DNA from: Bradyrhizobium sp.
GTDB lineage: Bacteria; Pseudomonadota; Alphaproteobacteria; Rhizobiales; Xanthobacteraceae
Length of the DNA: 25,693 bases
NCBI GenBank assembly: GCA_028290305.1
Contig: JAQGKC010000492.1
Coordinates: 1 to 25,693 of the forward strand
Reading direction: 5' to 3'
Shown: piece by piece, positions 8,385 to 15,483 of the stretch
Layout of the letters: each line of letters opens with the position of its first letter
How positions within the stretch are numbered: position 1 is the first letter of the stretch
Program-made: the position numbers and the translations under genes
Notes under the pieces: generated by a model
Seen by the model: only the letters and a program-made list of their open reading frames with translations
What the model was told of the DNA's origin: nothing
The model's database searches: none

Positions 8385-8700
8385 GGCGCACGCCTCGGGC
8401 GAAAGACGGATCGAGCGGGTCGATCGAACGGCCGGACAGGCCTTCGGCAGCCGGCCAGACATCGTTAAGTGTCGGTGCGATTTTCGAGCGGCCCGCCTTG
8501 TCGAACAGCATCAGGGCTTCGCCGTCCCAGTCTTCGCAACTGACCTCGATCTCAGCCAGTACGGCATTTAATAACCGGATCCGGCGCTTGCGCTCATCGC
8601 GATAGTGCTGGATGTCGTCGAAGGGGAACTTCTCGTCGCGCATGCGGCCGAAGTCGCTCCAGTGTTCGCCGGCGCCGAAAATCGCACAGACTTCACACAT
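8377..8700 (-). CDS. Small conserved-looking protein with N-terminal CxxC, unknown function
   Basis: The 107-residue, mostly hydrophilic protein begins MCEVCAIFGAGEHW. Cys2 and Cys5 form a CxxC pair, with His13 close by, which could bind a metal ion. The rest is charged, with the stretches FDDIQHYRDERKRRIRLLNAVLAE and CEDWDGEALMLFDKAGRSK. I cannot place it in a named family. It overlaps gntR by 8 bp and the COG0523 gene by 8 bp, so it is certainly read as part of this operon and coupled to both. A role as metal-binding partner, sensor or client of the GTPase is a reasonable guess but not shown by the sequence. No signal peptide or membrane segment is seen. Confidence 0.82.
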   Translation of the reverse strand: MCEVCAIFGAGEHWSDFGRMRDEKFPFDDIQHYRDERKRRIRLLNAVLAEIEVSCEDWDGEALMLFDKAGRSKIAPTLNDVWPAAEGLSGRSIDPLDPSFARGVRHV

Positions 8701-9457
8701 GGTCGGCCGCCGCGGTTTGCTCGCCGAACCGGACGTCCATCGCAGGCGTCAGTGTCTGGGTCAGGCTTTCCGACACGCGCTTGCGGGCAAGGTCCGCATG
8801 CGAGCGTGCAAGCTCTTCAGCCTGGTCGGCGTTGCGGGCGCTGATAGCCTCGACCAGTTCGCGATGTTCGCGGACGATTTCACCGACGTGGTCGCGGTAG
8901 GCCTGTTCGCTCGGAAAGCATTCATTGGTCATGGCCAGCCGTGCGATCCGCAGATCCGCCGTCAATTGCTGCATGTAAAAGCGCTGCAGCAGGGAATTTC
9001 TGCAGGCATTGCCGATCGCAGCATGAAACCGGAAATTCGCATCCAGCATCGCGACCGGATCGTCCCGTTGGAACGCGGTCTCAAACGTCAGCCGCTCCGT
9101 ATCCATCCTGGCGATTTGCTCATCGGTGCGTCGCACCGCGGCCCATCGCGTCACAAGCCGCTGTGAAACGTCGAAGGCTTCGAGATGTTCGCGGATGTCG
9201 TTCCATCCCATCGGCGCGACGCGCGCGCCGCGGTTCGGCACCAGTTGCACGAGGCCTTCCGCGGCCAGTCTGACAAGCGCTTCCCGCACCGGCGTGCGCG
9301 AAACGCCGAGCCGGCCGACCAGCGTCGCCTCGTCGAGATCCTCGCCGGGCACCAGGGTGAACGAGACGATCTCCTGCATGAGCGCGCGATAGGCGTGCTC
9401 GCTGCTGGCGCCTTTCAGCGTCTTAACATTTGAGCGCGCTGCTACCTTTTTGCTCAT
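8693..9457 (-). CDS. GntR-family transcriptional regulator, FCD (FadR-like) subfamily
   Basis: The 254-residue regulator has an N-terminal winged helix: SFTLVPGEDLDEATLVGRLGVSRTPVREALVRLAAEGLVQLVPNRGARV is the textbook GntR pattern. The helical FCD ligand domain follows, with the likely metal ligands in DANFRFHAAIGN, EHRELVEAI and RSHADLARKR. The start at 9457 is fixed by GGAGG (plus-strand CCTCC at 9463-9467) five bases upstream; a longer frame to 9505 lacks this. It is divergent from the livHMGF operon with only 71 bp between the starts, where a candidate promoter and operator are seen. It probably represses both directions and responds to a small carboxylate. Confidence 0.94.
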   Translation of the reverse strand: MSKKVAARSNVKTLKGASSEHAYRALMQEIVSFTLVPGEDLDEATLVGRLGVSRTPVREALVRLAAEGLVQLVPNRGARVAPMGWNDIREHLEAFDVSQRLVTRWAAVRRTDEQIARMDTERLTFETAFQRDDPVAMLDANFRFHAAIGNACRNSLLQRFYMQQLTADLRIARLAMTNECFPSEQAYRDHVGEIVREHRELVEAISARNADQAEELARSHADLARKRVSESLTQTLTPAMDVRFGEQTAAADHV

Positions 9458-9473
9458 TGCGGCCTCCGGAACT

Positions 9474-9497
9474 TTGTGTATATCTTGTGTATGCACA
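9474..9497. promoter_or_regulatory. Candidate GntR operator: tandem TTGTGTAT boxes and a palindrome
   Basis: TTGTGTAT occurs at 9474-9481 and again at 9485-9492, 11 bp apart, i.e. on the same face of the helix. The second copy forms the left half of the near-perfect palindrome TGTGTATGCACA (9486-9497). FCD-type GntR proteins usually bind short palindromes with a GT...AC core, so this fits. It lies in the gntR-livH gap, on top of the predicted gntR promoter. Binding itself is inferred. Confidence 0.45.
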
Positions 9498-9505
9498 GAC
9501 TGCAA
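9477..9505 (-). promoter_or_regulatory. Candidate sigma70 promoter of gntR
   Basis: On the minus strand, TTGCAG (9505-9500) is followed after exactly 17 bp by TATACA (9482-9477). The match is partial (TTG and TATA are the strong parts). The palindrome at 9486-9497 fills the spacer, so GntR bound there would block its own transcription. Confidence 0.4.
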
Positions 9506-9528
9506 CTCATCGTTCGCAAAGTTTTATC

Positions 9529-10401
9529 ATGCTCGCGCAAGCAACGGTAAACGGCATTTTGCTTGGTGGTTTGTACGGTCTCGCCACCGTCGGCTTCTCC
9601 ATGGTGTGGGGGGTGATGGGCGTCATCAACCTCGCCCATACGTCGTTCATCATGCTCGGTGCGTATGTGACGTACTTCCTGTTCGAGAAGCTCGGCATGG
9701 ACCCGATCCTTTCGATGCCGTTCGCGATGGCCGCGATGTTCATCCTTGGGTACGGCATCCAGCGCTTCATCCTGAACGGGGTTATTCGCACCAGCTTGCT
9801 GCTCTCGCTTGTGGTGACGTTCGGAATCGACCTCGTCTTGACCGACGCCACCAGTCTTGCGTTCACCTCCGATGTGCGATCGGTCAACGCCGCCTACGCC
9901 AGTACATCGATTGCGCTGTTTGGCACGCTGGTGCCGCTGGTCCGGCTGCTGGCCGCCGGTTTATCGCTGGTGCTCGGCTTCTCTTTCTTTGTGTTTCTTC
10001 GGCGGGCAAGTCTTGGTCAGGCCATCCTCGCGACCGCGCTTGATCGTGAGATGTCCAATCTGATGGGCATCAATCCGCAAAAAGTCTTCGCCTTGACGGC
10101 CGGCGCCGGCGCCGCGCTGGCAGGTGCGGCGGGATCGCTGTCGAGCATGCTGTTTCCGGTGTCGCCGACGATGGGCGTGAGTTTTCTCGGCGCCGTATTC
10201 GTCATCACGGTGCTGGGCGGAATCGGCAGCGTCGAGGGCTGCATCGTCGCGGGTTTTCTCTACGGACTCGTGCAGGCATGGGCCGCATATTTTCTTGGGA
10301 CCAGTTTTCAGGAGATCGTCGCGTTCGCGCTATTCCTCGGCGTGTTGGTAATCCGCCCGCAGGGCCTGTTTGGCCGGGCCTTCTTCGGAGAGCACGCATG
10401 A
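9529..10401 (+). CDS. livH: Branched-chain amino acid-type ABC transporter permease (LivH)
   Basis: The 290-residue membrane protein has the LivH pattern from the start: NGILLGGLYGLATVGFSMVWGVMGVINLAH, then a hydrophobic series, and near the C-terminus FLGAVFVITVLGGIGSVEG and FALFLGVLVIRPQGLFGR. LivH forms the membrane channel with LivM. I chose the ATG at 9529 because the protein then begins as other LivH proteins do; a longer frame from 9430 would run through the gntR start. No clear Shine-Dalgarno precedes it (only a weak AAAG), so initiation may be weak or the transcript leader short. It is the first gene of a ten-gene co-directional run to 18030 and ends in an ATGA overlap with livM. Confidence 0.93.
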   Translation: MLAQATVNGILLGGLYGLATVGFSMVWGVMGVINLAHTSFIMLGAYVTYFLFEKLGMDPILSMPFAMAAMFILGYGIQRFILNGVIRTSLLLSLVVTFGIDLVLTDATSLAFTSDVRSVNAAYASTSIALFGTLVPLVRLLAAGLSLVLGFSFFVFLRRASLGQAILATALDREMSNLMGINPQKVFALTAGAGAALAGAAGSLSSMLFPVSPTMGVSFLGAVFVITVLGGIGSVEGCIVAGFLYGLVQAWAAYFLGTSFQEIVAFALFLGVLVIRPQGLFGRAFFGEHA

Positions 10402-11387
10402 GCGACGCGGCACTCCTGTCGCGGCCGGCTAAAGTCGCAACGTTCCGCCCGCTAACATGGTTCGTCGTGGCCATCGGACTTATCGTGCTGTGCGCCGCGC
10501 CGCTGGGGATCAGTGCCTACTGGCTGCGGGTGCTGACGACCGTGCTGATGTATGTGGTCATCACACAGGGTCTGAACGTGATCGTGGGCATCACCGGCTA
10601 TCATGCGTTCGGCAATGGCGTGTTCTTCGGCATTGGCGCTTATGCCTGTGGTGCTTGCATGGCCGCCGGTCTGCCTTTCGCCATCGGCGTCGCGGCTGCG
10701 ATCGCGGTCTCGGCTGCGTGCGCGCTGGTCTTGGGTTGGCCGATCCTGCGGTTGCGAGGACACTATTTTGCCATCGCGACGGTGGCCCTCAATCTCGCGG
10801 CGATCCAGATCATCATTCAGATCGGCGGTATCACTGGCGGCGCGCAAGGGTTGGCGCTGCCGCTCAGCACCTGGGAGCCCAAGCCGCTCTATGTCGCCAT
10901 TTACTATCTCATGCTGGCCGGCGCCGTCGTCTCAACGGCGATTGTCGCCTTGCTGCTGAAAATGCCGCTTGGTTTCGCGCTGCGCGCGATCCGCGACAGC
11001 GAGCGCGCCGCAGCGGTGATGGGCATCGATACCACCAAGGTCAAGGTCTATGCCTGGGCGATCAGTGCGGGCCTGACCGGGTTTGCCGGTGGCGTATGGG
11101 CCTACTGGATCACGTTCATCGAACCCTCCAGCGCATTCGATCCCGGCGTCGGCGTGAAGGCCTATATCATGCTGATCATTGGCGGCATGGGCAGCGTGTT
11201 TGGGCCGGTGATCGGCGCGTTCGTACTGGAAATCGTCTCGACGCTGGTCTGGGGTGGCTTTTTGAAAGCGCACCAGTTGATCCTCGGATTGCTGATCGTC
11301 GTCATCTGCATCGTCGCGCCCAATGGCATCATTGAAGCGGGCTCGCGGCTGGTCCGATCGTGGAGGTCCCGTCATGGCGCTTCTTGA
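10398..11387 (+). CDS. livM: Branched-chain amino acid-type ABC transporter permease (LivM)
   Basis: The 329-residue membrane protein carries the LivM hallmarks: TQGLNVIVGITGYHAFGNGVFFGIGAYA near residue 55, LRGHYFAIATVALNLAAIQ near 118, LRAIRDSERAAAVMGIDTTKVKVYAW near 195 and MLIIGGMGSVFGPVIGA near 257. It pairs with LivH. The ATG at 10398 overlaps the livH stop. Its 3' end overlaps livG by 14 bp, the livG ribosome-binding site lying inside the livM coding sequence. These are LIV-I/HAAT-family transporters, whose substrates include amino acids, amides, urea and aromatic acids, so the name does not fix the ligand. Confidence 0.93.
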   Translation: MSDAALLSRPAKVATFRPLTWFVVAIGLIVLCAAPLGISAYWLRVLTTVLMYVVITQGLNVIVGITGYHAFGNGVFFGIGAYACGACMAAGLPFAIGVAAAIAVSAACALVLGWPILRLRGHYFAIATVALNLAAIQIIIQIGGITGGAQGLALPLSTWEPKPLYVAIYYLMLAGAVVSTAIVALLLKMPLGFALRAIRDSERAAAVMGIDTTKVKVYAWAISAGLTGFAGGVWAYWITFIEPSSAFDPGVGVKAYIMLIIGGMGSVFGPVIGAFVLEIVSTLVWGGFLKAHQLILGLLIVVICIVAPNGIIEAGSRLVRSWRSRHGAS

Positions 11388-12126
11388 AGCCCGCGACCTG
11401 ACCATCCGCTTTGGCGGCGTTCTGGCTATCGATTCGATCAGCTTTGACGTCGAGCCCGGCCAGATTTTTGGCGTCATCGGCCCCAATGGCGCCGGCAAGA
11501 CGACGCTGCTGAACGCGATTTCCTCGGTCTACAAACTCGACGAAGGCCACATGCGGTTCGACGGTCGGGATGTGACAAACCTGGCGTCGCATCGTCTGTC
11601 GCGTCTCGGCGTCGCGCGCACCTTCCAGGTCGTGCAGCCGTTCAATCACATGAGCGTACGAGAGAACGTCGCGGTCGGCGCGATGTATGGTCATGCACGC
11701 CTGCGCCAGCGCGGCGAATATCTCGACGCTGCCGACGAGGCGCTGCTGCGAACCGGCTTGATCGCAAAAGCCGATTTCATGCCGCCGCACCTCACGCTGT
11801 CCGACCGCAAGCGCCTCGAAGTGGCGCGTGCGCTGGCGATGAAGCCGCGGTTATTGTTGCTCGACGAGGTGATGGCGGGGCTCAATCTCACGGAGATCGA
11901 GCGCACCATCGATCTCGTGCGCGAAATCAACGCCGCCGGAATCACGGTGATCGTGATCGAGCACGTCATGAAGGCCGTGCTCGCATTGTGCGACCACGCC
12001 ATGGTGCTGAATTTCGGCCGCAAGCTCGCCGAGGGAAAGCCTCATGACGTGATCAACGAGCAAGCCGTCGTGGAGGCCTATCTCGGCACCCGCTTTGCGA
12101 AATCACGTGCGGGGAGCGCCGCATGA
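11374..12126 (+). CDS. livG: Branched-chain amino acid-type ABC transporter ATPase (LivG)
   Basis: The 250-residue ATPase has Walker A GPNGAGKTT (36-44), a Q-loop at RTFQVVQPF, Walker B LLLLDE (160-165) and the switch His in VIEHVMKAV (H197). The C-terminal YLG block is typical of LivG. The signature reads LSDRKRLEVARAL (142-154) instead of LSGGQ; such degenerate signatures occur in LivG-type proteins. GGAGG at 11362-11366, seven bases before the ATG, supports this start over the in-frame ATG at 11323. It is coupled by ATGA to livF and would work as a LivG-LivF heterodimer at the membrane. Confidence 0.94.
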   Translation: MALLEARDLTIRFGGVLAIDSISFDVEPGQIFGVIGPNGAGKTTLLNAISSVYKLDEGHMRFDGRDVTNLASHRLSRLGVARTFQVVQPFNHMSVRENVAVGAMYGHARLRQRGEYLDAADEALLRTGLIAKADFMPPHLTLSDRKRLEVARALAMKPRLLLLDEVMAGLNLTEIERTIDLVREINAAGITVIVIEHVMKAVLALCDHAMVLNFGRKLAEGKPHDVINEQAVVEAYLGTRFAKSRAGSAA

Positions 12127-12839
12127 GCTTGCTCACCGTCGATAAGCTCGTCGTCAGCTATGGCGACAGCCAGGTGCTCGTCGATGTCGGGTTCGAGTTG
12201 CAGGAAGGCGAGATCGTGGCGCTGGTCGGCGCCAACGGGGCCGGCAAGACCACGCTGCTGCGAACGCTGACGGGCCTTGTGCAGCCCCGCTCGGGCTCGG
12301 TGGTCCTTGCCGGACGCCAGATTCTCCCCGTGCCGTCCTATGAACGCGCGCGCCTGGGCCTCGCGATGGTGCCGGAAGGCCGCCGTCTGTTTCAGGGACT
12401 GACCGTGCGGCAGAACCTTGAACTCGGCAGCCGCGCCGCACCCGACCAGTCCCACAAGGCCGAGGACGTCGAGTTCGTCTTCGCTCTGTTTCCCGAACTT
12501 GTCAGGCTGCAAGGCCGTTTGTCCGGCCTGCTCTCGGGCGGCGAGCAGCAGATGTGCGCAATCGGCCGCGCTCTGATGGCTCGACCCAAGATGCTTCTGA
12601 TCGACGAGATGTCGCTCGGTCTTGCGCCCGTGGTCGTCGAACGCATCGCCGGTGTGATCCGCACCATTAATCGCGCTCGTGGCGTCAGCATTCTGCTGGT
12701 CGAGCAGGATGTCGGCCTGGCACTTGAAATCGCAACGCGGGGCTACGTGCTGAACACCGGCCGCATCATCATTGACGGTCCGTCGGAACAGCTGCTGCTC
12801 CGTGACGATATCCGTACGGCCTATCTGGGCCTGCACTAG
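12123..12839 (+). CDS. livF: Branched-chain amino acid-type ABC transporter ATPase (LivF)
   Basis: The 238-residue ATPase shows Walker A GANGAGKTT (36-44), the LivF-typical AMVPEGRRLFQGLTVRQNLELG, a canonical signature LSGGEQQM (137-144) and Walker B LLIDE (158-162) continuing MSLGLAP. It ends with AYLGLH, as LivF proteins do. It starts inside the livG stop. Together with LivG it energises the LivHM channel. The transport part of the operon ends here and the catabolic genes begin 17 bp downstream, with the dedicated binding protein one gene later. Confidence 0.94.
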   Translation: MSLLTVDKLVVSYGDSQVLVDVGFELQEGEIVALVGANGAGKTTLLRTLTGLVQPRSGSVVLAGRQILPVPSYERARLGLAMVPEGRRLFQGLTVRQNLELGSRAAPDQSHKAEDVEFVFALFPELVRLQGRLSGLLSGGEQQMCAIGRALMARPKMLLIDEMSLGLAPVVVERIAGVIRTINRARGVSILLVEQDVGLALEIATRGYVLNTGRIIIDGPSEQLLLRDDIRTAYLGLH

Positions 12840-12844
12840 ATACT

Positions 12845-12850
12845 GGGAGA
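12845..12850 (+). promoter_or_regulatory. Ribosome-binding site fixing a TTG start
   Basis: GGGAGA stands six bases before TTG at 12857. The nearby ATG at 12850 opens a frame that stops after four codons, so the TTG is the only start giving the normal N-terminus of the downstream hydrolase. Confidence 0.65.
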
Positions 12851-12856
12851 TGAATC

Positions 12857-14266
12857 TTGCCTGAATCTTATGACCTCGTCATTGAAAACGGCACCATCTG
12901 GTCGCCGACCTCGTCCTACCGCGCCGACATCGCGGTCACCGGCGGCAAGATTGTCGCGATCGGCGGACCTTTCCCGGCTGCCACCAAGCGCATCGATGCA
13001 AGCGGCCAGGAGGTCATGCCAGGAATCTGGCACGTGCATTGCCACTTCCGCGAGCCCGGTCACACTTACAAGGAGGATTTCCAAACCGGGTCGGCGGCGG
13101 CCGCTGCCGGCGGCGTGACCTTCACCATCGACATGACCAACAACACGCCGCATCCGACCAGCCTTGAGCATTTCGAAGAGAAGAAGGCATTGGTCGCGCC
13201 CAAGGCACACGTCGATTACGCGCTCTATGGCGGCGGTCTCTATCCGCGCACCGTCGAGGCACTGGCCAAGGCCGGCGCCATCGGCATCAAGATCTTCAAC
13301 ACCCGCCATATCAAGGAAGTCTATCCCTACATTTCCGAACTCGGCGTGCTCGACCATGGCATCCTGTACGAACTCTATGAAGCGACCCGCGATGTCGGCC
13401 TCGTCGCCTCGGTGCATCACGATGATCCGGAATGGTGCAAGCGGCTGACGTTCCGCGACTACATCGACAAGGGTCGCAACGACGCGATGTCCTACCAGGA
13501 GAGTTTCGCCAAGGGCTACATGTATGGCCACGGCATGGTCGCCGGGCTCGCATCGTCGCTGTATTACGCGCGCGTCGCCGGTGTGCGCCTGCATGTGCTG
13601 CATCTCGGCGTGATGCCACCCGGTGCCAACGAAATGATCCGTCACGCCAAGTTCGAACTCGGCCAGGACGTCACGGCCGAACTCGAACTCGGCACGCTGT
13701 TCATGACCCGCGAGCAGATGGAGAAGGTCGGGCCCTATACCTACAATTGGGGCTACGCGCCGGAACACGGCTGGAAGGCGATCGAGAACGGTGTCGCCGA
13801 TTTCATCGTGCTTGAACACGCCCCGCATACCCGCGAGGACGTCGAGCCGGGCTGGAAGGACATGTTCTCGGTGCCGCTCGGCATGACCGGCGCACAGGAG
13901 TTCATTCCCTTGATGATCAACGCCGTCAACGAAGGCAAGCTGACGCTCAATCAGGTCGCTCAAAAGGCCGCCGAGGCGCCGGCACGTACCTTCGGCATTT
14001 ACCCGAAGAAGGGCGTCATCCAGGTCGGCTCCGATGCGGATTTCACCATCATCGACATGACCCGCGAAGGCGAATTCAGACACGAAGACATGTTGTCCAA
14101 ATCCGCCCACACCAGCTGGGTCGGAATGCGTACCAAGGGCGCGGCCACCTACGGCATCGTTCGTGGCACCACCGTGATGCGCGATGGCAAGGTCGTGGGC
14201 TCTCCCGGCTACGGGCAGTTCACACCCGGCACCGCGGCCCGTTCCATCTCCACTTCCGCAACCTGA
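12857..14266 (+). CDS. Cyclic amidohydrolase, D-hydantoinase/dihydropyrimidinase/dihydroorotase-like, atypical active site
   Basis: The 469-residue protein has the hydantoinase/allantoinase/dihydroorotase architecture: an N-terminal beta-sandwich strand (YDLVIENGTIW), a TIM barrel, and a closing strand with SDADFTIIDM. Metal-site candidates are His61 and His63 in HVHCHFREPGHTYKEDF, Lys145 (bridging carboxy-lysine) in IGIKIFN, His187/188 in VHHDD and His246/249 in HVLHL. Two positions differ from the usual pattern. His59 replaces the Asp of DxHxH, and Glu320 (LEHAPHT) replaces the catalytic Asp of the usual DHAPH. The start is TTG, supported by its ribosome-binding site. Family members open cyclic amides or ureides by hydrolysis. 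Its place between an importer and an AtzE-like amidase suggests ring opening of the imported compound. The substrate is not known and may differ from hydantoin. Confidence 0.9.
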   Translation: MPESYDLVIENGTIWSPTSSYRADIAVTGGKIVAIGGPFPAATKRIDASGQEVMPGIWHVHCHFREPGHTYKEDFQTGSAAAAAGGVTFTIDMTNNTPHPTSLEHFEEKKALVAPKAHVDYALYGGGLYPRTVEALAKAGAIGIKIFNTRHIKEVYPYISELGVLDHGILYELYEATRDVGLVASVHHDDPEWCKRLTFRDYIDKGRNDAMSYQESFAKGYMYGHGMVAGLASSLYYARVAGVRLHVLHLGVMPPGANEMIRHAKFELGQDVTAELELGTLFMTREQMEKVGPYTYNWGYAPEHGWKAIENGVADFIVLEHAPHTREDVEPGWKDMFSVPLGMTGAQEFIPLMINAVNEGKLTLNQVAQKAAEAPARTFGIYPKKGVIQVGSDADFTIIDMTREGEFRHEDMLSKSAHTSWVGMRTKGAATYGIVRGTTVMRDGKVVGSPGYGQFTPGTAARSISTSAT

Positions 14267-14277
14267 AGGACAACACA

Positions 14278-15483
14278 ATGACCATAAGTCGATTTGCGTT
14301 TCTGGCCGGTGCGTTTGCGACCGGTCTGGCTTTCATGGACGGAGCCAGCGCGCAGGAGACCGTCAAGATCGGTGCGGCCGTTAGCCTGACCGGAAACTTT
14401 GCCCGCGAAGGCAATCTTCTCAAGAACGGCTATGCCTATTGGGAGAAGCTGGTCAACGAGGCCGGCGGCATCGACGTCGCCGGCAAGAAGACCAAGGTCG
14501 AGGTCATCTATTACGACGACGAGAGCAAGCCGCAGAGCTCTGCGCGGCTGACCGAAAAGCTGATCACCGAAGACAACGTCAAGTTCATCCTCGGGCCTTA
14601 CTCCTCGGGCATCGCAACCGCCACGGCGGCGATCAGCGAGAAGTACAAGGTTCTCACGATGACGCCTATGGCGACGGCCGACAGCCTGTATCAGCGCGGC
14701 TACAAGTTCATCTTCTGCCCGGCGCCGCTGGCATCGACCACGCTCGATCCGATGCTCGAGCTGATCAAGAAGCTGCCGTCGCCGCCGACCACCGTCGCGA
14801 TCGCCGGCCCCGACGACCTGTTCCCGAACGTGTTCGCCGGCGCGGCGCAAAAGAAGGCGGAAGCTCTCGGCCTCAAGATCGTCTACAACAACAAATACCC
14901 GAAGGGTTCGGTCGATTTGTCCTCGGTCGCTACCGCGCTGAAGGACGCTAATCCAGAGGTGCTGATCCTCACCGGCTATGTGCAGGATTCGATTCAACTA
15001 GTGAAGGCGCTGCAATCCCTGAAGGTCAATCCGAAGATGATCGGGTTTGCTTTCGCAGTCGGCATTCCGGACGTGCTGAGCGCGCTCGGACCGGCATCGG
15101 AAGACCTGATCGGCGTGCAAATCTGGGATCCGGCGGTCAAGTATAAGGGGCCGCTGATCGCTGACGCCGATGCCTACATGACCGGATACGAAAAGACCTT
15201 CGGCTCCAAGCCGAACTACATCACGGCGTCCGGCACCGCGGGTGCGCTGGCGCTTCAGCTCGCCATCGAAAAGGCCGGCTCGCTCGATCCGGTGCAGGTG
15301 CGCGACGCCATGCTGAAGCTCGATGTCGAAACCTTCTTCGGCCACTTCCAGTTCGACCAGAACGGCGTGGACGCCAAGGCATCGGCGGTGATCTCGCAGG
15401 TTCAGGGCGGCAAGGCGATTCCGGTGTACCCGACCGAAATCGCGGCTGCGTCAATTCGCTATCCCAGGAAGCCGTTCGAATGA
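14278..15483 (+). CDS. ABC transporter substrate-binding protein, LivJ/Peripla_BP_6 type
   Basis: The 401-residue protein has a signal peptide (MTISRFAFLAGAFATGLAF core, cleavage near GASAQ/ET). The mature part starts VKIGAAVSLTGNFAREGNLLKNGYAYW, the typical opening of LIV-type binding proteins, and contains GPYSSGIATATAAISEKYKV and the later AGALALQLAIEKAGSLDP. AAGGA-like AAGGA at 14266-14270 lies seven bases before the ATG. It serves the LivHMGF complex encoded just upstream, even though the hydantoinase-like gene separates them, which ties that enzyme to the transported ligand. It overlaps the next gene by ATGA. It is clearly paralogous to the binding protein at 22874. Confidence 0.92.
   Translation: MTISRFAFLAGAFATGLAFMDGASAQETVKIGAAVSLTGNFAREGNLLKNGYAYWEKLVNEAGGIDVAGKKTKVEVIYYDDESKPQSSARLTEKLITEDNVKFILGPYSSGIATATAAISEKYKVLTMTPMATADSLYQRGYKFIFCPAPLASTTLDPMLELIKKLPSPPTTVAIAGPDDLFPNVFAGAAQKKAEALGLKIVYNNKYPKGSVDLSSVATALKDANPEVLILTGYVQDSIQLVKALQSLKVNPKMIGFAFAVGIPDVLSALGPASEDLIGVQIWDPAVKYKGPLIADADAYMTGYEKTFGSKPNYITASGTAGALALQLAIEKAGSLDPVQVRDAMLKLDVETFFGHFQFDQNGVDAKASAVISQVQGGKAIPVYPTEIAAASIRYPRKPFE

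Noticed and set aside
11797..11811. LivG signature motif LSDRK instead of LSGGQ as possible damage
   Set aside because: Degenerate signatures of this kind are common in LivG-type ATPases, and all other motifs and the LivF partner are intact.
12836..14278. Long open frame of 480 codons on the minus strand opposite the hydantoinase-like gene
   Set aside because: It has no recognisable motif, is rich in Arg/His/Ala/Gly and mirrors a well-supported gene; long antisense frames are common in GC-rich coding DNA.
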